A stretch of DNA of 5,431 nucleotides from Bacillota bacterium (GTDB lineage: Bacteria > Bacillota > Clostridia > Peptostreptococcales > Anaerovoracaceae): contig JAUNRL010000073.1 in assembly GCA_030535715.1 (NCBI GenBank), positions 1 to 5,431 on the forward strand. The letters are read 5' to 3'. The translations under genes and the position numbers were made by a program. Numbering within the stretch: position 1 is the stretch's first letter; each line of letters starts with the position of its first letter. The notes below the pieces were generated by a model. The model saw only the letters and a list, made by a program, of their open reading frames with translations, had not been told where the DNA came from and made no database searches. Below, one piece after another: positions 1 to 4,814 of the stretch.

Positions 1-611
1 GTCTGCTTCCCGAAGAAGTCCTGGCTGAAGTCCACCTTGCCGTCCCCGTTTCTGGGAATATCGTTGAGATCCAGTGTGGTTACCTGGAACATCTCCCCCG
101 CGCCCTCGGCATCGCTGCCGGTGATCAGCGGCGTGTGGACGTTAACTATGTGGTTCTCCTTGTAGAACTTATGAAGGGCAAAGGCAACCAGTGACCTTAC
201 CCGAAACACAGCAGAGAAGGTGTTGCTCCGGGGACGCAGATGGGCGATCTCCCGCAGGAACTCCATGGAGTGACGCTTTTTCTGCAGCGGATAGTCCGCC
301 GCGGAATCCGCCTCGATCCGGATGCTCTCTGCCTTGAGCTCGAAGGGCTGTTTTGCCTCCGGGGTGAGCACGAAGGCGCCCGTTACTTCCAGCGCCGCCG
401 CGATGGGCGCTTTGGAAATTTCCGCGAAATTGTCGAGGAACTCCGCTTCATAGACCACCTGCAGGGATCTGAAGAAGGATCCGTCGTTGAGTTCGATGAA
501 TCCGAACTTATTGGATCCCCGGTTGGTTCTGACCCATCCCCGCACGGTGATCTCTCCGCCGGCATAGTCCGCGCTCTCTCTGAACAACTGTCTGATCGTC
601 GCTTCCGTCAT
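1..611 (-). CDS. asnS: Asparaginyl-tRNA synthetase, N-terminal part (3' end outside window)
   Basis: Class II aminoacyl-tRNA synthetase that charges tRNA-Asn with asparagine in the cytoplasm using ATP. The window holds 203 codons, against about 465 for the bacterial family, so roughly the second half lies beyond the left edge. Seen directly: an N-terminal OB-fold anticodon-binding segment (about residues 20-100, with VRGWVRTNRGSNKFGFIELN at 23-42), then the AsnRS hallmark KKRHSMEFLREIAHLRPR (111-128), the class II motif 1 region with HTPLITGSDAEGAGEMF (159-175), and the AsnRS-specific stretch through DFFGKQ (198-203). These match E. coli AsnS closely from memory. The start is ATG at 611-609, preceded by AAAGGAGA (621-628) at good spacing. 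The gene has its own promoter at 667-695. No frameshift is seen. The leader is too short for a T-box. Identification is very secure; the missing motifs 2 and 3 cannot be checked here. Confidence 0.97.
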   Translation of the reverse strand, partial: MTEATIRQLFRESADYAGGEITVRGWVRTNRGSNKFGFIELNDGSFFRSLQVVYEAEFLDNFAEISKAPIAAALEVTGAFVLTPEAKQPFELKAESIRIEADSAADYPLQKKRHSMEFLREIAHLRPRSNTFSAVFRVRSLVAFALHKFYKENHIVNVHTPLITGSDAEGAGEMFQVTTLDLNDIPRNGDGKVDFSQDFFGKQ

Positions 612-620
612 GGTTGCCTG

Positions 621-628
621 TCTCCTTT
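621..628 (-). promoter_or_regulatory. Shine-Dalgarno site of asnS
   Basis: The minus strand reads AAAGGAGA, ending nine bases before the ATG at 611. This strong anti-16S match fixes the asnS start and fits a Gram-positive host. Confidence 0.85.
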
Positions 629-644
629 ATCAAATAAACGCCGC

Positions 645-659
645 CGTGCATCGCGCACG
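645..659 (-). other. Small stem-loop in the asnS leader
   Basis: CGTGC and GCACG pair as a 5-bp GC-rich stem around a 5-base loop. It lies just after the predicted asnS start site (about 660). It could affect transcript stability or simply be chance. It is far too small to be a T-box or another known riboswitch. Confidence 0.3.
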
Positions 660-666
660 ACAGCAT

Positions 667-695
667 ATTATATCACAGGTTCGCATTTCTGTTAA
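667..695 (-). promoter_or_regulatory. Sigma-A-type promoter of asnS
   Basis: On the minus strand, TTAACA (690-695, five of six matches to TTGACA) is separated by exactly 17 bases from a perfect TATAAT (667-672). A TG one base upstream of the hexamer makes an extended -10. Transcription would start near 660, giving a leader of about 50 nt before the asnS ATG. This supports independent expression of asnS rather than simple read-through from the regulator gene. The -35 shares bases with the hairpin at 694-710. Confidence 0.8.
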
Positions 696-714
696 CCGGT
701 CTCGCCGGTTTTTT
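694..714 (+). terminator. Possible intrinsic terminator, rightward orientation
   Basis: AACCGG (694-699) and CCGGTT (705-710) form a perfect 6-bp stem with loop TCTCG, followed by Ts through 714 on the plus strand. Only rightward transcripts would see hairpin plus T-run, yet no rightward gene exists upstream in this window. For leftward transcripts from the regulator gene the same stem forms but is followed by AACAG rather than Ts, so it would be a poor terminator that way. It overlaps the asnS -35 box. Function is uncertain; it may block antisense transcription or may be fortuitous. Confidence 0.4.
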
Positions 715-721
715 CGCCCGG

Positions 722-1168
722 TCAGCCAAGGGGCTTCCTGCCGGTCAGGTTGTCGATGTGTTCCGGATCCTTCATCATGTCTCGCAGCGTGACACTTCCG
801 AAGTACTCCAGCAGCGCATTGTGCATGCCCGTCCAGAATTCTTTCGTCCGGCAGACATCTTCCCGGTCACAGGGCGGCGCGCCCTTCTTCAGGCACGCGA
901 CCGGCGCGATGTCGCCCTCCGTCAGTTCCAGAATTTCCAGCGCGGTGTACTCCTCCGGCTCCCGGGTCAGCTGGTAGCCACCGCCTTTGCCGTGAACACC
1001 CCTGATCAGTCCCGCCTTCGTCAGCGGGGGCAGAATCCGCTCAATATACTTCAGCGAAATATGCTGCCGTTCTGCAATATCCTTCATGGGGATCAGTTTC
1101 CCCTCCCAATGCTCCGCCAGATCAACCATCACGCGCAAAGCATACCGACCCCTGGTTGAAACCTTCAT
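722..1168 (-). CDS. Rrf2/IscR-family transcriptional regulator, 148 aa
   Basis: A winged helix-turn-helix DNA-binding protein of the Rrf2 family (IscR, CymR, NsrR relatives), of typical length (about 135-165 aa). Seen directly: the family N-terminus MKVSTRGRYALRVMVDLA, a helix-turn-helix around residues 28-56 (IAERQHISLKYIERILPPLTKAGLI), the wing GVHGKGGGYQLTR (57-69), and a dimerisation helix after residue 105. Three cysteines, C92, C100 and C106, sit where IscR ligates a 2Fe-2S cluster (C92, C98, C104 in E. coli). The spacing is slightly longer and no equivalent of the fourth ligand, His107, is obvious. The likely role is sensing iron-sulfur, redox or cysteine status, but the target is unknown. 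It is not followed by iscS/iscU as in many relatives; asnS is next, 110 bp downstream. The start ATG is preceded by AAGAAGGGA (1175-1183). It has its own promoter and may regulate itself. Family call secure; subfamily open, so no symbol is given. Confidence 0.93.
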   Translation of the reverse strand: MKVSTRGRYALRVMVDLAEHWEGKLIPMKDIAERQHISLKYIERILPPLTKAGLIRGVHGKGGGYQLTREPEEYTALEILELTEGDIAPVACLKKGAPPCDREDVCRTKEFWTGMHNALLEYFGSVTLRDMMKDPEHIDNLTGRKPLG

Positions 1169-1199
1169 GATCGTTCCCTTCTTTCTGGTTTCCGTTTTA

Positions 1200-1236
1200 T
1201 TTGTTGACTTTTTTGGTATCCAATTATTCTGATAAT
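1200..1236 (-). promoter_or_regulatory. Candidate operator region at the regulator gene start site
   Basis: Two adjacent elements lie just downstream of the -10 box. The first is a perfect inverted repeat, ATTAT-TCTG-ATAAT on the plus strand (1223-1236), which straddles the expected start site near 1230. The second, at 1200-1224, contains TTGACTTTTTTGGTAT on the plus strand. It resembles the left half of the type 1 IscR site (TTGACT followed by W-rich bases), with only partial agreement in the right half. Position and the family's habit of autorepression make an operator plausible. The AT-rich context makes chance matches likely, so this is an inference. Confidence 0.35.
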
Positions 1237-1265
1237 ATGATATAATCCTTCGAATTGTCTGTCAA
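1237..1265 (-). promoter_or_regulatory. Sigma-A-type promoter of the Rrf2-family gene
   Basis: On the minus strand a perfect TTGACA (1260-1265) is followed after exactly 17 bases by TATCAT (1237-1242), five of six matches to TATAAT. The surrounding DNA is clearly more AT-rich than the genes. Transcription would start near 1230, giving a leader of about 60 nt before the ATG at 1168. This separates the regulator from the pilin operon upstream. Confidence 0.75.
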
Positions 1266-1453
1266 TGACCTCTTGCGCATCAGAGTTGCCTGTATGTGTC
1301 GAGTATAAGTTGGCAATATCCCTGTAATCTATGTTTCTTTATCTCTTTAATGGTCGGATGGCATTCATGTTTCACCTCGTTTTCGCTGGGCAAAGGCAAC
1401 CCCTGAGGCTTCATGCTCCGGAAATCACTGCAGTCTGTGCTGCTTCTGCTCCT
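1266..1453. other. Intergenic stretch downstream of the pilin operon, no gene seen
   Basis: Between the stop of the 795-aa pilin gene and the regulator promoter I see no credible coding frame with a ribosome site, no tRNA and no recognisable riboswitch. A convincing hairpin followed by a T-run for leftward transcripts is also absent. The end of the pilin operon is therefore not explained: termination may be Rho-dependent, or read-through into the regulator may occur. Confidence 0.5.
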
Positions 1454-3841
1454 CTACCGGTTGATCAGGAAGATCTCCGGAACCGGCCAGTCGCCATAGT
1501 GAGCATTGACGAAGAAATCGGTCCATGCGGTGTATCCGTTGGGGAAGGTCGTCTCCGGCGGGCACAGCTGTCTGACGGTACGCAGATTGTACTTGCCCTT
1601 GTAGTAAGTCTTCAACGCAGAATCGTAGGGATGGGCCCGGTACCACCTTTTGCCGACAAACTCATCATAGGTCTTATCCGTCCTGTTGAAGGTATCCAGG
1701 GGCTTCACCTTCCTGCCCGTATCATCCCCTCCCCGGATGGGATCGATGAACACGGTCTCACCATCGTCGTTCTTCGTCTTGTTGATGTTCATGAAGTAAT
1801 GGTTACCTTTGAGCGTCGCCGTTCCGCTTCCCAGGAAGGCGTGGCGGATCTTCGTGCTGTTTTCCGGTTTCTTCAGAAGTCCGGTGCAGTAGCATCCCTC
1901 GATATCCGCCCCATCAGACTTTCCGACGAATCCGCCGCTGGTCGATCCGGACACGGAACAGGTGGAATAGCTGCAGGTAATCCGCGTATTTCCCGCGTCG
2001 CCGATCAGCCCGCCGGCCACACCGCCGCGTACGTCATAGCCGCGGCTGTCCCCGTTGACCCACTTGCCGTAGAGTCCGCCGCTGGCCGTGTGGCCGCCGG
2101 CGTAACTGACGGTCACCACGGATGTCTCTGACCCGCTGCCCTCCGCATTGCCCACCAGGCCGCCCGCATTGGCGGTGCCCTTCACGGTCAGCGCCGCGGC
2201 ACTGAACTGAATCGCCCCGCTGCGGAGCCTGCCGACCAGACCGCCGGCGTTGGCGCTGCTCACGTTGACGGCCGCCGTATCGGAAGTGTTCCGGGCGAGC
2301 ACATTGGTGACCACGGTACCCGTCAGATCTCCGACCAGAGCGCCGGCGGAATCAGCGCCGTTGATATTGAAGTTGAGTAGCTGCAGGTTCTTCACCGCGG
2401 CAAGACCGGATGTTTTGCCGAACAGGCCCGCATCCGCGCTCTTGGCGCTCGTCACCACCCGGACGATCCGGTGACGGTCTCCGTTGTAACTCAGCTTATA
2501 ATCCGGTTCGATGGGATAGTAGGCGCCGGAATCCGTGCCGACATCATCGGAACCCTTCTGATAAATCTTCACCTCGCCGGAAATGCTCTGGCAGAATCCC
2601 TTGTCCGCCGCATTGGAACCGGTCCAGACCAGATCGGTTATCTGGTGCGCCTGACTGATGTTGATTTCGCCGTTGACCTTTCCGGTCTTCGCCACATCGT
2701 TCGCATCAAGGCCGGATATGGCCTTGTCCAGGTTCTCCAGATGACGGAAGTTTCCGATGTAGGCCGTGTTTGGCACGCCATCTCCATTTGCCGCGCCCAC
2801 GTAAGCAACGCCGGCAAAGAGACTGTTGGCGCTCCTGATGCCGCTGTAGGCGATATTGGACAGCTCGTCCAGGCTGTAGGCCACGGCCTTGACCCGGATG
2901 TCCTCTCCGGGAATCAGGCCGTTGGCATCAGGGATTTTGGCTCCCGTCATATCATCGAACCAGAGGTCGTTAATATGGGTATCCTTAAAGCTGCCGTTGA
3001 ATTTTGTCGTCACGGAGTCCAGGACCAGACGGTAGAACCCGTCATCATCCTTGACGTCATTGAACAGGTCAATGTCAAGATAGTGCCGTTTTCCGCTCTT
3101 CTCGCCCTGCACCAGCAGGCGCAGCTTTCCCTTGCCCGCGTTATTGTCCTTCACCCGCACATACAGCTTCTCCGCATTGACCATTTCAATATCGGGCGGG
3201 TTCAGGGTGATCTCCGCCAGTCCCAGGGCATCGGCTCCGCCGTACCAGCCGAGCACCGTGCCGCTCCAGTCCCTGCGGGCATCCGTATTGCTGACCGAGT
3301 CCGTATCCCGCATGCCCATGACCGTTTCATAATCACCCGCCGCCAGGGTGTGTCCGAAGCGGGTGTCCGCAGGCGTGCAGTAGAATACATCCAGCACCAG
3401 TCCGTCATCCTTCTGGTAGCGGATGATGTAGCTCCCGCCGAGACGAACCGTTTCATCAATGGAGCCGAAGGGCAGCATCTGATCCAGTACAGACCCTCTG
3501 GCCATCGTCCCGTTCACCACAAAATAGTAGTCGCCTTTGATGTCCTTGCCGTCCTTATCCTTCGTTACCGTATCTTCCGTGCCGTAATCCGTACGACCCT
3601 GATAGTTCTCCCCCCTGGCCACGGTCAGGTGGTTCTGGGCGGCAACAAAGATCTCTCTGGCGATTTTATCCCGCTCAAGCTGAGCCAGGTTCCGCTGATA
3701 GGCGAACACGGAAATCACGGCTGCCGCGCCGAGGATGCCGATGATGGCTACCACCACCAGCAATTCCGCCATGGTCATGCCGCGGCGGTCTGCGATCCTG
3801 TTTCTGATTCTGTTCCGTCTTTCCGGTTTGCCGTTTTTCAT
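1454..3841 (-). CDS. Large type IV prepilin/pseudopilin-like protein with GLUG repeats, 795 aa
   Basis: A candidate surface or pilus-tip protein. Seen directly: a basic leader (residues 1-21, rich in Arg) ending in G21, then MTMAELLVVVAIIGILGAAA (22-41), a classic class III prepilin segment with Glu at +5 (E26) and a single hydrophobic helix to about 47. The amphipathic helix continues to about 75, as in the pilin stalk. Residues about 80-460 are soluble, with acidic DKDGKD-like stretches and no family I recognise. Residues about 465-655 hold seven GLUG-type units (AGLFG, AGALVG, AGGLVG twice, SGGLYG, AGGLIG, SGGFVG). Cysteine pairs C623/C628 and C650/C652 lie in the last units and could form disulfides. 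The C-terminal part (about 700-795) is rich in Tyr/Trp and ends in HYGDWPVPEIFLINR. The start is set by AGAAGAGG (3848-3855) six bases upstream. It is the last gene of the pilin operon, 39 bp after the 193-aa gene. It is far longer than ordinary pilins (about 120-200 aa). The prepilin call is firm; the adhesin role is inferred. Confidence 0.92.
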   Translation of the reverse strand: MKNGKPERRNRIRNRIADRRGMTMAELLVVVAIIGILGAAAVISVFAYQRNLAQLERDKIAREIFVAAQNHLTVARGENYQGRTDYGTEDTVTKDKDGKDIKGDYYFVVNGTMARGSVLDQMLPFGSIDETVRLGGSYIIRYQKDDGLVLDVFYCTPADTRFGHTLAAGDYETVMGMRDTDSVSNTDARRDWSGTVLGWYGGADALGLAEITLNPPDIEMVNAEKLYVRVKDNNAGKGKLRLLVQGEKSGKRHYLDIDLFNDVKDDDGFYRLVLDSVTTKFNGSFKDTHINDLWFDDMTGAKIPDANGLIPGEDIRVKAVAYSLDELSNIAYSGIRSANSLFAGVAYVGAANGDGVPNTAYIGNFRHLENLDKAISGLDANDVAKTGKVNGEINISQAHQITDLVWTGSNAADKGFCQSISGEVKIYQKGSDDVGTDSGAYYPIEPDYKLSYNGDRHRIVRVVTSAKSADAGLFGKTSGLAAVKNLQLLNFNINGADSAGALVGDLTGTVVTNVLARNTSDTAAVNVSSANAGGLVGRLRSGAIQFSAAALTVKGTANAGGLVGNAEGSGSETSVVTVSYAGGHTASGGLYGKWVNGDSRGYDVRGGVAGGLIGDAGNTRITCSYSTCSVSGSTSGGFVGKSDGADIEGCYCTGLLKKPENSTKIRHAFLGSGTATLKGNHYFMNINKTKNDDGETVFIDPIRGGDDTGRKVKPLDTFNRTDKTYDEFVGKRWYRAHPYDSALKTYYKGKYNLRTVRQLCPPETTFPNGYTAWTDFFVNAHYGDWPVPEIFLINR
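1922..2431 (-). repeat. GLUG-type repeat block inside the large pilin (seven units)
   Basis: Protein-level repeats at residues 471-640 of the 795-aa protein. The short core, small-Gly-Gly-Leu/Phe-x-Gly, recurs at about residues 471, 499, 532, 559, 587, 609 and 635, so the period is 22-33 residues. Between cores are Ser/Thr/Ala/Asn-rich strands such as TCSYSTCSVSGSTSGG, which fit the GLUG motif known from Gram-positive surface proteins and IgA-peptidase-like proteins. A beta-solenoid stalk or binding face is the likely fold (inference). At DNA level the copies are too diverged for recombination. Confidence 0.8.
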
Positions 3842-3880
3842 GATAAACCTCTTCTCTGCCGGTTCTCGTCCGTCTTATGA

Positions 3881-4462
3881 TCAGCGGCTGTAGCCAATCA
3901 CGCGTATGGATACCGTGGGCCGGCCCGCCAGTCCCTGCCTGCCGGGCTGATTCACCTTAAGATTGCTGAAGGTGATCACTCCGTCTTCGTAGGTTACTGA
4001 ATCATAAGTCGGATACAGATCATCGGTGGAGGCCTGACGGGAAATCAGCCGCACGACATCGCTTTGCGCGCTCATCCCTCCGACCGCGGCGTACCGCTGA
4101 TACAGGATGGTGTTGACGGTCTTCCCCAGATCGGCGTATTCATACGGTCCGATGGTAATCTTTGACGTCGCGCCGATGTTCTCATTGAAATAGGTCAGAG
4201 TGGTATCATCGACTCTGACAACCCCCTGCGCCGTCCCCAGTTCATTCCGCAGAGTGGAGATCGTGGTGGACAAAAGCAATTCCGCGTTGGAGGTCAGCAC
4301 CACTTTCTCACAGGCATTCTTCGCCACCGGAATACCTGCCGCGACGATGGAGGATACCATGAGCAGAATCAGAACCGCGACCAGGGTCTCCGCCAGGGTA
4401 AAGGCTCCCTTGTTGTTCAGTTTTCGGCCAATCGTTTTCACGGTTTTCCTCGCACTCATCAT
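3881..4462 (-). CDS. Type IV prepilin-like protein (minor pseudopilin), 193 aa
   Basis: Seen directly: a basic leader (MMSARKTVKTIGRKLNNKGA, 1-20), then FTLAETLVAVLILLMVSSIV (21-40), the hydrophobic core of a class III prepilin helix with Glu at +5 (E25). The residue before the predicted cut is Ala20, with Gly at 19; most family members have Gly there. After the helix comes an amphipathic stretch with SNAELLLSTTISTLRNELG (58-76), then a beta-rich C-terminal domain of about 110 residues ending IRVIGYSR. The size fits minor pseudopilins of the GspI/GspJ or ComG kind. It would be inserted in the membrane, cleaved by a prepilin peptidase and assembled into a pilus or pseudopilus. The start overlaps the previous stop by 4 bp (ATGA); a second ATG follows directly, so the start may be one codon later. 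The Shine-Dalgarno is poor (A-rich), so translation is probably coupled to the upstream gene. Confidence 0.9.
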   Translation of the reverse strand: MMSARKTVKTIGRKLNNKGAFTLAETLVAVLILLMVSSIVAAGIPVAKNACEKVVLTSNAELLLSTTISTLRNELGTAQGVVRVDDTTLTYFNENIGATSKITIGPYEYADLGKTVNTILYQRYAAVGGMSAQSDVVRLISRQASTDDLYPTYDSVTYEDGVITFSNLKVNQPGRQGLAGRPTVSIRVIGYSR

Positions 4463-4803
4463 TTTTTCTTATACGCATATACCGGCGTTCCGGCGAACGC
4501 GTCATTATTGACATACAGGATATCGTACGACTTCCTGGCCATCGTACTGCCGTTTTTCCCGGTTACGGAAATCCCCTGGAACTGGGTCACGGCGGAATTA
4601 AACGCAGCCACATTCTCCGTCTTGCTGTAGTAATTGTTCAGCGCCGTCCGGCTGTCCCTGATCATGTTGGACGCCGCGGAAACCGCACCGGCAAGCATGG
4701 TCAGCGCCAGCGCCGCGATGAGCAGCGCCACCAGAGTTTCCGCAATGGTCTCCCCTGCTCTGCTGCGGATCCTTTTTTTCAGTTTTTCGATCATTCCGTT
4801 CAT
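4459..4803 (-). CDS. Very short type IV prepilin-like protein, 114 aa
   Basis: Seen directly: a basic leader (MNGMIEKLKKRIRSRAG, 1-17) and a prepilin helix ETIAETLVALLIAALALTML (18-37) with Gly at -1 and Glu at +5 (E22). The mature protein carries Glu instead of the usual Phe/Met at +1. Behind the helix lies an amphipathic segment (SNMIRDSRTALNNYYSKTE, 45-63) and only about 45 further residues, so the globular head is minimal, ending VYAYKKK. I chose ATG 4803-4801 because GAGG (4810-4813) lies six bases before it. A longer open frame to 4863 has no such site and would place 20 non-leader residues in front. It is part of the same transcript as its neighbours: its ribosome site overlaps the stop codon of the gene before it, and its own stop overlaps the start of the next. 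Likely a minor pilin, perhaps an initiator of assembly (inference). Confidence 0.88.
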   Translation of the reverse strand: MNGMIEKLKKRIRSRAGETIAETLVALLIAALALTMLAGAVSAASNMIRDSRTALNNYYSKTENVAAFNSAVTQFQGISVTGKNGSTMARKSYDILYVNNDAFAGTPVYAYKKK

Positions 4804-4809
4804 GCGTAT

Positions 4810-4814
4810 CCTCA
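4810..4814 (-). promoter_or_regulatory. Shine-Dalgarno of the 114-aa prepilin, overlapping the previous stop
   Basis: The minus strand reads TGAGG: the TGA stop of the preceding gene (4812-4814) is merged with the GAGG ribosome site of the next, six bases before ATG 4803. This settles the start of the short prepilin and implies coupled translation of the two genes. Confidence 0.7.

Noticed and set aside
240..695. A 151-codon plus-strand frame ahead of the rightward terminator
   Set aside because: It is antisense to the securely identified asnS and its promoter. The protein looks like a reverse-frame shadow, although the terminator at its end made it worth considering.
1213..1241. Possible rightward promoter TTGGTA-17-TATGAT
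   Set aside because: This AT-rich stretch is already explained by the leftward promoter. No rightward gene follows, and the -35 match is poor.
1286..1316. Inverted repeat TTGCC/GGCAA downstream of the pilin operon as a terminator
   Set aside because: It has only 5 bp of stem with a 21-base loop and no T-run in either direction.
1385..1432. Plus-strand resemblance to parts of a c-di-GMP-I riboswitch (GGGCAAA, GGCAACC, CTCCGG)
   Set aside because: The pieces are out of the required arrangement, the GACGCAAAGCC core is missing, and nothing rightward lies downstream to be controlled.
1331..2131. A 266-codon plus-strand frame beginning in the intergenic region
   Set aside because: Most of it is antisense to the C-terminal half of the GLUG pilin. 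There is no Shine-Dalgarno before the ATG and no recognisable family.
2471..3880. A 469-codon open frame on the plus strand
   Set aside because: It lies wholly antisense to the large prepilin gene, has no recognisable domain or sensible ribosome site, and is rich in His/Ile/Val/Arg as expected from the complement of a GC-biased gene. The minus frame has a clear leader and repeats.
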